In this document: piece after piece, positions 44,610 through 55,939 of the stretch
Layout of the letters: the number at the start of each line of letters is the position of its first letter
How positions within the stretch are numbered: the stretch's first letter is position 1
DNA from: Lotus japonicus
Lineage: Eukaryota; Streptophyta; Magnoliopsida; Fabales; Fabaceae
Direction of reading: 5' to 3'
DNA length: 64,000 nucleotides
Assembly: GCF_012489685.1 (NCBI RefSeq)
Contig: NC_080044.1
Coordinates: 82,942,732-83,006,731 of the forward strand
Notes under the pieces: model-generated
Told to the model about the DNA's origin: nothing
The model's input: the letters and a program-made list of their open reading frames with translations, nothing else
Database searches by the model: none
Translations under genes and position numbers: made by a program

Positions 44610-47600
44610 TCAGTCCAGTGAAAAAGCTCCACTGCAATACCTGAAATATTCAACAACAACGAAGTAAGAGACAATTCATCTTTTCAGTCAGCTTCAGGAG
44701 CATCAAAACTCCTGTAGTACCAAAGTCTCTATGCTCTCACTTATAAGGATTTGATATTTAGAAAATGAGATAAGGAAAAACTAGCCAATTATAAGACATG
44801 TACCATTATTTTAGTGAAGGGAGTACATGATACAATACTGTAGATTATTCCCAGTTTAGGGATGAATACTCGGGTCTGCCAAGTATTTTTTATATCAGGG
44901 AAGAGTATTTCTTCATCTAGGTTAAAACAGAACAGAACTCATTGGCTTGAAATCTGAAATATTATGAGGTTTTTTCCTCTTTGCTTGTTTTCTTGGCTTT
45001 GTTACATTATAAGAAGAATAGGGGTAGTGCCGTAGTGGTGTGTTTGAGTAAACAACTTAATTAAGCGCTTATGACAAGCTAATTTGAAAATAAATCGGAA
45101 ATAAGTAATGGATAAGCAGAAACTCCTATTTATAAGCAAATCTAAAGAGATTATGAAAATAAGCTCAAAAAACTTATAGTAGGTCATAAGCTATTTGCAT
45201 AAGCTCTTCCAAACACTTGAATAAGCGTTTTTGCTATAAGATAAAGCTCAAATAAGCTTTTCCAAACAGGGCCTAACAATATATGCATGAGAAGTAAACT
45301 ACTAAAGCACATTAATGATAGGAAACCAGTTGGATACCTGTTGCTAAACTTTTCAACAGCATCTGAGGCATATAGAAGGGTTTCATTAGCTTTCTCTAGA
45401 ACAATGTATAGCTCCTTCCCTCTAGTGACTCGAGAAATAACCCAGGCATTATTTTTTGCTCTGATGCACACCTCTAGATCTTTCTCACTACTACGGCTAT
45501 CTAGCTTCGCCCAACTTTTCTCCAACTCAACCTCTTGTCTGAGCTTATTCATAGCAAACAAGGACTCCTGCACCAGGCACAAAAATGAACCAGAGCTTAG
45601 ATGTTTTCAGCTAATTCACACGCAAAGAGAGCATTAGTGAAAAGTGATAATTGTATTATAGTGCCATCCACAAAGCAGCGCCATTAGAAGTCTGACCTCT
45701 AGAAGTTGAACTTGAATAACAAGTCATATCTTTCGATTTATAAAATGCATTTCAAACATTATTGGTTAAATGGGGCGAAAAAAGTTAATGGAAAAAGGGA
45801 ACCAGAACACAGCTCAATGCCAACACCACACCTTAGTCAAAGTTGTGACTTTTGTTGCAGGAGAAGCCCTGGATACATTTCTATCACCATCCACTAGTAA
45901 ATAACGGTACCCGCTGACATGATACGCATTCTCACCACCCCATCCTTTGGATAGTTTCTCTTCAACTTTCATTATCTTAAGTGATGCCTGATGTATTCAG
46001 CAAAGAAAAAGTAGATGCTCAGAGAAAAAGATATGACTACTAGATATTCCAAATTAAATTTCCTATGCTTAAAACTGAAGAACCATTGTGCATTGTTGAT
46101 CAACAAGAATATAAGATTCTCAAGCAGATTAAATTGGAATCCTGATCAGTAATGAATATTTAGAACCAGATAAAAAAAATGAGCACTATAAACCAACAGC
46201 AAACCCTAAAGAGTACTATAGAAATTGCAATATAGTATTCTGCCAGTTGAGCACACAAGATAGTAGACGTGTCAGCATCTCCTCAGCAGGGTACCAGGCA
46301 TTTGAACTTCAATTAATTATTAGTATAACAAAAATAAGCACAAATAGTTTATTTTCTTTTCTGAAGTACTAAAGTATCATCCTTGTATAGCCAACATCAA
46401 TATCAATAAGTGGTTCATCAGACAACCATTGATCCTATTTTTCCGATTCTCCACAGCTTCAACACTTCACATGAAATCACTAAACCAACTATATCAGGGG
46501 GACACTAATGCAAGTATGCGACAAAGCATGGATTTCTATTGTATAAAGAATCTATGAACATTTATTAAATACTTTCCTCAAATATATGCCATCATATATA
46601 CTGTCTGCTATCAAAATAATAATGCTTTACCTAAATTAACACAAAAATAGAACAGAAAAACAACAGAATGCGACTACATTACAGAAGCAGAATAATCCAC
46701 AATCCCCTCTTAATGAAATACTCTTTCATGTTTGTCACTAATGGAACCACAAATAAATCTTGTATATGCTATTAAATTGAACTCGGTAATAATACAAGAT
46801 ACACGGGTAAGTAATTCCCTGTGACTTGGGTAAAGATAACCCTACAGCAAAAAGGAGTTCTGTCAGGGGACTCTAGCATGCAAGGAGTTTGACAGGGTCA
46901 TAGGGACTGGTATTTTATTACACATAATCAGAAAAATCTCCCTTGTCTACAACACTACATAACTTTGAGGGTCTGCAAACCTCCTGCCCAAAGGCCCCAA
47001 TTCTCAATGACTAGATATCTCTCCCTCTTAAACCCCCTTCTTCTTTATAGGACACACGCATTATTTCTCTAAATACCCAGCCCCCAACTAGCTTACTAAC
47101 AAATGCTAACAGATATGAAATGACACCAGATAATTATCCCAACTAACTAACTCAGGGTTTACCTCTCAGGGTTCAACCCAACAGGAAAGTTTAATGGAAC
47201 AAAAACACGACAATATTCTGTTTCCCTATGCATGGTTCATATTATGTGTAAAAGTAATGATAATTCATAAGGAAACTGACATTTTCTAGAACTTGCTGCT
47301 TCACTGCCGACACACCTTGCTCCCCATTAGGTATGGAAGATACAGGAATGAGAAGCATCAAAGTAAGACTTCTATGCTGATAAGCACAGAGATACATTCT
47401 CTCTCCAGTCTGTTGAAGCAAAACTGTTGGGGTGGCAAACACCCAAGTACCAACCTCTGCACCCCATAAATCAGTGACAAGATAACCATCTTTTCCTTTG
47501 GACCACTTGTCACGCTGTAAGGGACGCACAACAAGATGATGGTCATCTATACCAGGGGATATATTAGATGAGCCATAAAAACTTTCAGACACAGTGCTTG

Positions 47601-49172
47601 GATGGGCCACGTTAGACTCCGTAGCAACATTAGATGCAGTGTTTCCTTTCCGTAAGTATGACCAAGAACTTGCCCCAGAAGATAGAGCATGCGGAGTCAA
47701 CCTTAGCACAGCGTATGTGAATAAATTTATGGTATCATCCTGAAAAAAGAGTCAACAGTAGTAACACAATGAATGACCAAGCAACTTGCCTAATCAAATT
47801 TTTTGTCATAAGAAAATTGTATTTGAAAGCTAAATCATACAGGAGATAGTGTTGTAGACACCAGCAGGTCTTGAAACAAAATCATAGAGTAGCAGGCAGT
47901 GTTTCCAGCAGAGGATTCGAGCACACTGATAAGCGACTGTCAAAACAAGAAATCAACAAGTGGAATTTCATAAACAAGCCAAACTTTAATAAAAAAAAGT
48001 AGCTGTAAGATTGTTAGTAGCTTATGTGGACAGTGGGATGAAAATGCACAATCACTTAATGATAAGAATCTGAAGCTTTAAAAAACTTTCAAAAATAAAA
48101 TTGCAAAATAGAAATTCTGAAGCTCTACAGTCCTATTTTTGGCTAATGTTTGTATTTTTTATATCACTGGTTAAAACTTATCTAACCTGAACCTCAATGG
48201 CAGCCTCCCGACCTATTGTCAACATCTGCGCAGTTCCACATTCCTTTAAGCAATCACGGAATGAAGGTAATAGGAGCTTTTTCCCCGCAAAAAAATCTGC
48301 CTCAAAGAGAAAATGAAGGTTTGAGAGACAGCTACTTGAGCATAATGAGGTAGCAAGATCCAAAGGAAACCATTTGAGACAGCAACTTCACCATTACCAC
48401 AGCAGCAATAATCCGACGGAGACGGCTTTTTACATGCTGACAATTATGACTTACAATGAAATAGTTTGAATCATAACTCTAATGACAAATGATGATTTAT
48501 CAAATTGACAATTCACATGCGTGGTCTGGTATGATGACTTACCCCTCAGATAATCCATGATAAAGGAATGCAAATGACGTCTTATTAGACCTCCAGCAGG
48601 TTCTTTGTCCAGCATTGTTCTTATAGATCCATGAAACATGACAAAAAGTGAGTGAATTTCCTTGAGAAGTTTTCGCAACGCGTCATCTCTCCATATAGGT
48701 TCTGTGTCATTGGTTTTCTCCACCACCTAGAAGAGCACAAGTGAAGTCACAGTGGAAAGAAACATGGTATAAATCCAAACGAGAATGGGGAAAAAGTAAC
48801 AGACCATGACCATCCATATATCAGGTTCAGGCTCGTAAAACACATGAGAATGTCGTTCAGCTTCGATGACCTCGCAAGCAGCCTCTGGAGAGAAAATCCT
48901 GCAAAAGAATGAATCAATTAATTCAATTGAATTCATCAGCACCAACTGCAACTGCATTTGATTTGTGTAATCAATTAATTAATTAGGTACCTGGTGAAAG
49001 TGATGAGACCTTCACTGAGACCAATGAGAGAGAGTTGCTTGGAGAAAGGCAAACCCGCGGGGAAGAAGAACAAGATCTTATCGAGTTCCTGACCTTCGTG
49101 TTGGCCTCTCCTCAAATCGAATATGCAAATTTCGGTCGATTCGTTTGAGTTTGAATTTGAAGACAAACCCAT
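44610..49172 (-). CDS. CCZ1: Vacuolar fusion protein CCZ1
   Basis: Nine exons, 49172-48991, 48898-48805, 48726-48543, 48296-48187, 47936-47841, 47739-47281, 45987-45832, 45567-45338 and 44640-44610, join in phase to give 513 aa. It starts MGLSSNSNSNESTEICIFDL. The longin part contains ILFFFPAGLPFSKQLSLIGL, EVIEAERHSHVFYE and EPDIWMVMVVEK. Later blocks are GREAAIEVQSLISVLESSAG, DLLVSTTLSPDDTINLF, KWSKGKDGYLVTDLWG, EEKLSKGWGGENAYHVSGYR and CIRAKNNAWVISRVTRGKEL, and it ends RYCSGAFSLD. With MON1 it forms the guanine nucleotide exchange factor for Rab7 on late endosomes and vacuoles. Intron 6 is large (1.3 kb). An in-frame ATG 14 codons upstream exists, but I chose the MGLSS start by family match. 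A CT-rich run (49287-49309) lies in the 5' UTR. Confidence 0.95.
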
Positions 49173-50469
49173 TTTTATCAATTCAAGGGGTTTAGGTTTG
49201 CGTTTGTTTCTCAAATCTCACTCCTACTTCTTCTTCTTCCTTCTTCTGTTTCCTGCACTGCACCCACCTAACTCAACTCAACCCTTTCTCTCTCTCTCTC
49301 TCTCTCTCTACAATCCCAAGCATTAATTTCACAAAGGGTCTTTTATATTTGAGTGCAATTATTCGACAAGAAAAAAAAGGGTTCTTTTAAATAACATAAA
49401 AAATCCTTGTCAGCGAGTTGCGACGGAATATCCATCCGTCACAAAACCTTGTAGGCGAGGTGAAATTATCGACGCAATATTAATCCGTCTCTATGGTTTG
49501 CGACGAGTTCATCCGTCACAATCCTTGTCAGCGAGTTTGCGACGGAATATATTTGAAAATCTTAGGAATGTAATATTATATTTTTAAATAATTAACAAAA
49601 TTTCATTTAATTTAAGAGAAAAATAAACTTTCAGGGATAATAGGCTTCGGATTAATTAACCAAACCTTTATTTATAAGTTTCTAAATTGGTAGATTATAG
49701 ATCAACCAGACTTATTATCACATCACAATCAAATCCTATTGCTATTAGCCAACTTTCAGTCCCCACAACAATCAATCAGGTTTATCATGACATAATATGG
49801 CAAACTTCCGGCAGCTGAAGACTGAAGACCCCTATAACTAAGCAAACTAAATCAATGCAACTGTACTCATAGGCTGCTGATCATGTTAAAAATTGAAGTT
49901 GTTTTTGGATATCCATTTGCAAACAAATGTTTACTCGCAGTTCAAGATAAAAGAGTAAATAAAACTCTTCATAAGAATTAGGTTGAAAGTTCACTCACAT
50001 ATTAAACTCAACTGATCTGTACATACTGAGCTATATATTAGTCACTTTACTCGGTATGGAGGAAGAAGAGCAACGTAAGAAGGGCAACACTATCACAAGT
50101 CCATTAAGCAAAATGCTTAGGACTTGGAGAGCTGTGTACGTACCCGGGTCAATCCATATAGTCATATAGAGAACATGACCGAGACCATGTGATAGTTGGA
50201 AGATCATGAGCTAAGAGAACTGTGACACCCAAGTTAACTAGCTAATCATCATTACATTATTTAATGGCACAATACTTGCTCAATAAACAATTAACAAACG
50301 TAGAGAAACGGTTTAATACGAAATAGGGGACAAATTTAAGACCTATAAGACATGAAGAAGATAAAACCAGATATATTCACTCTAATACTAATTCTGGGGG
50401 CTAGGCTTTGTATCCTTGTCGCTTGGTTTGGAGATAACAGTATTGAAACACACGCTGAGTGAGCTCAAG
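49173..50469. other. Intergenic region between CCZ1 and BPA1-like
   Basis: The left ~150 bp is CCZ1 5' UTR and promoter. A CACTA-like relic lies at 49405-49560. The remainder is AT-rich with no gene. The far right is BPA1-like 3' UTR. Confidence 0.55.
49405..49560. repeat. CACTA-like subterminal repeat relic
   Basis: Short words of the GCGACGGA/TCCGTC type recur in both orientations: GTTGCGACGGAATATCCATC then CCGTCACAA, CGACGCAATATTAATCCGTC, GCGACGAGTTCATCCGTCAC and TTTGCGACGGAATATA. Dense, alternating copies of such a motif are typical of CACTA transposon subterminal regions. No CACTA terminus or transposase is present. Confidence 0.45.
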
Positions 50470-52759
50470 TCATATAATCCCCAACTTACTATCATGTTCT
50501 GAATTAACACCAACTTTTGGAGGGCTCCCAGGTGCTGCTGCTGCTGCAGGAGGTTGCTCAGAGTGCACCTTTGCCAATCCATCAACAGCTTCATCTTTTT
50601 TTTCACTGATAATGATCTCCTTCTTGTCCTCCTCAGCCTTTTCAACCTTCTCTTTGGTCAATGTGCTCACATCCTCAGCTGCTTTTGCAACAGCAGTGAT
50701 GGCACTTGACACCCATGAAGCTCCAGTGGACACATAAGGGTTGCTCATGATTGCTGTTCCAGCACTACTTGCCTTCTGCTCAGCAACGGCAATAGCAGAT
50801 TTTGTCTTTTCAGAAACCTGAAACTTCTCATCCATCACTCTCACCTTCAGGGACAGAACGAGAAAAAGTAAGTCAGGGGGTTAAAATTTAACACATTAAA
50901 TAAAACAAACATTGGTTAATTAGAGGAGACATTATGAAAGTTTTGAGGGAGGCAAATGCAAAATCAAGAAAACAAATTCATCCATCACGCTCACTTTTTC
51001 ATTCACAATTGCTGTTCCAACGCTTAGTTTACCGCTCAATCCTATTTTGCGGTCAATGGAAGCAACTGTGGCAGTAGCATTTGAGGTCAAGTTGTGGCGT
51101 TCATCAAAGGACTTTGCCTTGCTAACTGCATCTTTTCCTAGAATGAAACCCTTTGCTAGCATAGTGCTCACCACATCTTCAGCTTTCTTAACAGCAGCAA
51201 AAGGTTGTTTTTTCTCCTGTGAAAAGCATTGTACCTTAGAAGCTTCACTAATTAACATACCAAAGAAACTAATTGCATGTTTGAAACTCCTTCCACAATT
51301 AATTCTGAAGTCAAAATCAATTATGGGGAGATACTTGTTTGTAATTTCTAGGTGTCTGAATTGATTATGAGACAGTAGAAGTTGATCCAAGCATGCTATA
51401 AGATTCCCAACTCAAGGTGGGAAAAAAAAGAATTTCTGTAGCCAAATGATGGGATAACTAGAAAATCTCCCAGAACATATAGCATACAACACAAGGGGTC
51501 ATTTGGTCTAAATAGATGTTGCACCATTGTTTCCATGCAAGAGTTAGTTTGCATTGATTATTATGCTGCAAACATGTTGCTGACACCATGACAAATATAT
51601 TAGGCACCCTGTATATCTATCTGCTAATCATGAAGCTGCATGTTTCAGAACCTGCTAAGTTATAAGTCATACATCTCAAACACACAAGCAATGCTAAGTT
51701 ACTTGAACTCTGATATTTTGAGCACAAGGAAGCAAAATTGAACATAACTAGAAGATCAATTGAATGCAATAAATATCACAGAATTCGAATCAACAATTAG
51801 GAACTTACCGGACTCAAGGGTTGAGCCTCAGGAGGGAGCTGGTAGTTCTCAACGGGTGAAATTGTGACAGGAACATTAGCAATATTGGAACCCTATAGAG
51901 GCATAAGTGTATGATTTAGTTTGTCGAAAAAGATAAAAGATTAACTAAAAATATCACTTCCCTTTATCAATCAATTTTAGTAATTGAAAGCAAATGATTT
52001 AGTGTGTGTTCGAATAACGTTTGTAGAATTGATTTTAGACAGAACTAGTTTTTGTATAATTGATTATATGGTAAAAGTGATTTTATAAAATCATACCGTC
52101 AAGAGTACTGCTGTGTCTGCTCCTTGCGTATGCTTGAAGGTAACATATGCAACCTGAGTGGTCTCAGATTCCCTGCAAAATTAACAAGAAATGTATACTG
52201 AGGGTGACATTTTACCATAATTTAAATGAAAATGAATGAAGATAAAATACATGATAAGTTCGACCTTCGCATCTCAACATATTGAATATCACCAGAGAAT
52301 GAGAAAAAATCTTTAAGATCCTTCTCTGTAGTAGCCAAAGATACATTGCCTACCTTCACTGTTCTTACCTGTAAGAGGAATTCTCCATTAAGGGATACAT
52401 TGCACAAATTTTAATGCGAAAACATGCATACAGATTTATAATGATAATTAGCCAATATGAACAATTTGTTCCTCACATCTGAAACTTGAATTGTCCAATT
52501 TGGTGTAACTGTAGATTGGGGAACTGCTTCTACGTTTTGATCAGTATGGTCCGCTGGGGCCTGCACATAAAATGCAAAAAGTTTAGGTGTTTCTAGGATA
52601 ATGTTCTATAAATTGACAACCACCTAGTTGAACAGAAATGGATATTCTTTTTCATCATTTTTGGAACAATTATGAAGAACAAATGAAAAATATATTGTAT
52701 GTTAAATTGTTTAATCAAAGTAGCAATGTTGGTATGAGAAGGTGAGAACATACCGACAT
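50470..52759 (-). CDS. BPA1-like protein (binding partner of ACD11), RRM-containing
   Basis: Seven exons, 52759-52754 (ATGTCG), 52560-52477, 52368-52265, 52172-52097, 51892-51809, 51216-50995 and 50844-50470, join in phase to give 316 aa. An RRM lies at about 31-105 (VRTVKVGNVSLATTEKDLKD, FFSFSGDIQYVEMR, TTQVAYVTFKHTQGADTAVL). The second half has KKAEDVVSTMLAKGFILGKD, SFDERHNLTSNATATVASID, KIGLSGKLSVGTAIVNEK and FQVSEKTKSAIAVAEQKASS, the signature of the plant BPA1/BPL family. The C-terminus is Ala/Pro-rich and acidic. Family members bind the sphingolipid transfer protein ACD11 and influence cell death and immunity; the RNA-binding role is not well established. The start of the last intron duplicates the start of exon 7 (see findings). 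Confidence 0.9.
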
Positions 52760-53047
52760 GTTGTTGTTTTCTTATGAGAAACAATGGAAATGGAATGGTG
52801 GTGGCACAGAGAGAAAATGTGATTGAATTGAAAAGAGAGAGTGAATGAATGAATGGTTTGTTTTGAAGGGTGCAAAACGGTAAGGGAGTAACGCAGAGTT
52901 CGCGCGCCTCTGCTTCCACCAACCAACCCACGCTCAACGGTTTACTATTTACATTTCATAGAAATACTATTTATATTTAGAGAGTCTACAAAAAAAGCGT
53001 AAAAGATAATTCCTCAAAATGCAAAGTCAATTTACATTTGACCATGA

Positions 53048-53190
53048 AGTTTTTTTTGTCAGAGTAAGATATTTCATTCAAAATGGGCCAAGCCCATACA
53101 AAGGGTTGAGACTCTACAAGCTGTTAAAAAAACATTGCATAGCCCACAACATAAGCACAAGAGGACATTGCATTGCATCAAAATTTGATT
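53048..53190 (-). repeat. LINE 3'-tail-like fragment
   Basis: A T run is followed by GATATTTCATTCAAAATGGG, CCAAGCCCATACAAAGG and a CATAGCCCACAACATAAGC segment, the layout of plant LINE 3' ends read in reverse. It resembles the blocks near 2377 and 13718. Truncated; no coding region. Confidence 0.45.
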
Positions 53191-54074
53191 ACACGTATTT
53201 TTTCCATGTCAATATTGAAAGTCCTAGAAGAACAATGAGATAGTAAAATGATTGATAATCCTATGTAAATAAACGATCAAACTTGTACTTATAAACATGG
53301 TAAGGAGGAACATACCCAAGACATTGCGTCTTAATGAAGTCGTTATATGAACCTTATGAGTTAACAATTGCTAATAAGTGACATTCTAATAACGTTAAAA
53401 ATGTGTCAGCTCGATGATTGACTATAAGTTAGATAAGAAAAACTTACTTCTAAGCATCTCTGCTAGTGCTAACCATTATAGAATCCATTTAGTTGTAAAT
53501 TATTTGAGCCATCTTGGGCTTTATTTGGCCTTGTAACCTTTTGGGTAATAAAACAAATCATGAACCCTAAAATAGAATAAATAAAATTTGGAAGGAAGAC
53601 TTTAATGTGAGAACCATCCTCTCGTGAGTGTCTTTATCACATTGAGCTACCACTCAGCCGAAGCAATCTCATATCTATATTGGGCCACCACATAATTGCA
53701 TCTTCATTTAAAAATGGAATTTGGACAAAACAAAAAACTAGTAAAAATAAAATTATAAATAAATATAATAAATTATGATTCCGAGAATTTCGGTTAAATT
53801 GGCGGGAAATCGGTGGAAGGCAGCTAGCGACCTTTTAGGGATTTCCAACCTTTTCTCAACCGTGGGTCCCACACGACATTCAATCCTGACCAACCACCAC
53901 CGCACGATTACATTCCAATCCAACGGCTAAACAGCATTCATCTTCCGCAGAGAAAGAAACGATTCAATTTCCATTTTTATTTTTATTTTTTCTAAATATA
54001 TTATAATTACATTGATAATTTAATATTCCTCTTTTACCCTTTTCCTTATTCTATTTCAGTCTCTTCACATTCAC

Positions 54075-54077
<3 letters not shown>

Positions 54078-54106
<29 letters not shown>
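54078..54106. repeat. (GA)n run in PLATZ 5' UTR
   Basis: About 14 GA units lie 70 bp before the first ATG. GA/CT runs are common in plant leaders, can bind BBR/BPC factors, and are length-variable. Confidence 0.95.
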
Positions 54107-54108
<2 letters not shown>

Positions 54109-54177
54109 TCTGTTTCTTCACTTCCTCTACAAGCCGCGTCTGCTACTACTGTGCAATCCAACCTCAAATCCAGAGAA

Positions 54178-55939
54178 ATGGTAAGAAAATAATCAATTCT
54201 GTGTTTTCTGGAGTCTAAATTTTCATTGGTTATTCAAAAGTTTTGATTTTTATCTTTTAATAGATTGTAACTTGCTTGCAATACCATGATCATTTCATTG
54301 TAATCATTGTAGTAAATTAGTAATCTTTCTATCAGTGTAAGATAGTCTCAGTTAAGTTTAGGATTGAGGGGTATCAATCAATATGTCAAATTTGTAAATT
54401 GCATTTGCAGATTAGGTTGGTTTTTTACTTTTTTCATTGTGTCTTGAAATTTTTAGATTTGTGTGCCATTTTTAGGTAATATAAGTAGGTTTAGATTTCT
54501 TGGAGACTAATGTGATGGTAATTTTATTTAGGAATGTTTACTATTTTGGTCCTTGATTGTTGAACTGTGTTTGGTTGTAGTGTGTTTTCTTGATTTCATT
54601 TTGTGGCTAATGGATTGATTTTGTAGATGGGGCAGAATCTTTCACCAAAGGAAAGGAATAGAGATTGGATTAGAGCTCTTATGAGCAGTAGGTCTGGTTA
54701 CTGTGATGAACACTTTGACCTTCGATCGAGTGAGAAGAATATTTTCTGTGTAGACTGTGCTGTTAGAGTTTGTAGGCACTGTAAGGAGGCTCATTCCCTC
54801 CACAGAAGCTTTCAGATATACAAATATTCCTATCAGGATGTTTTCCGCCATTCCGAGCTGCAGAAGTATTTCGACTGCGAGAATATTCAGGTTCTCTATT
54901 TTGTCAAAGGATAGTATTGAATTCCTTGTTAGAAATGATTGATTGATTTTGTACCCAATGTGAAACCAATTCAATTTCATGATGTCAATCTTATTCGTTG
55001 CTGGTTGTTTTCTTGATTTGTTTTGCTCTTATAGGTTATATATAACCTTGAATGATCTGATGGAAAATCATATGTAGTTTTAATTTTTCAAATGGATTAT
55101 GTAGTTCAAGTAGATGTTCTTTGGTGGACCTAGTGATAAAGTGTTGAAACCATTTATCTATTATCAGCTTTAACCAATGAATGGATTACCCTGTGATTAA
55201 TTTTCTAATGCTGTCGTCTGTGAAATAAGCTATTTTTATTTCTCTTTTGTTCTATATTTGTTGTTGAACATTGTTGTTAAATACCTGAACCTCATTGTTT
55301 CATTGGTATATCTGACTCACTAAATCTATCTATGCTCTCATTAGTAAGATCTGAATTTAATTTTGTAACTAAAACTGATCATCAATTAACAGAATTTTCT
55401 TCTTACAATGGTGATACAATTTGGCAGACTTACATATCCAACAACGAAAGGATTGTGCATCTCAAACCCCGACCTGCAATTGGTAGACCTAAAGCTGTTG
55501 ATCTATGCCCTGACTCAAAATCTAAAGATTACAACTTCTCAACAAAACTGAAATCAGGTGGTACTTGTGAAGAATGTGGAAAACACTTGCCAGATGAGCG
55601 AAATTGCTTCTGCTCCATTACATGCAAGGTAACATGCCATGTCTGATTTATATTAAAATTTTGTTGTTAGGTTTTATATCACTTTTGATTCAAATCATGT
55701 GCTATTGTTAGATCTCAGCACTTCCAGTGGATCCCCAAAACCAAATTCAAAATCACCTTTCTCAAAGTAGTCCAGTAAAACTTGAAGCTATTGACTGCAC
55801 TATGAATGATGCTCATCATTCAGAACCTGAGTCATCTATCTCTGAAGCTGAGTCATTTGGGTGGGTTGAAGTCATGAATTTCAGAAAGCGGCCCAGAAAG
55901 ACCACCCCGCAGAGGCCTATCTTTGTTTTCACGTCTTAG
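54178..55939 (+). CDS. PLATZ family zinc-dependent DNA-binding protein
   Basis: Exons 54178-54180 (ATG only), 54627-54890, 55428-55628 and 55712-55939 join in phase to give 231 aa. The PLATZ domain includes YCDEHFDLRSSEKNIFCVDC, AVRVCRHCKEAHSLHRSFQI, YKYSYQDVFRHSELQKYFDC and ENIQTYISNNERIVHLKPRP, with the Cys/His set that binds zinc, followed by CEECGKHLPDERNCFCSITC. Members bind A/T-rich DNA and usually repress transcription in the nucleus. The tail is Ser/Glu-rich and ends RKRPRKTTPQRPIFVFTS. The first exon ends exactly at ATG before a strong GTAAG donor, and exon 2 also begins ATG, so translation may start at either. If from exon 2, the protein has 230 aa. Confidence 0.92.

Larger units (their letters stand above)
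52760..54177. other. Divergent intergenic region between BPA1-like and PLATZ
   Basis: Holds both promoters. A poly(T)-headed LINE-tail-like block lies at 53048-53190. The right end has a 29-bp GA run (54078-54106) in the PLATZ 5' UTR. No gene is supported; the open frame at 53019-53243 falls in the LINE-like block. Confidence 0.6.
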
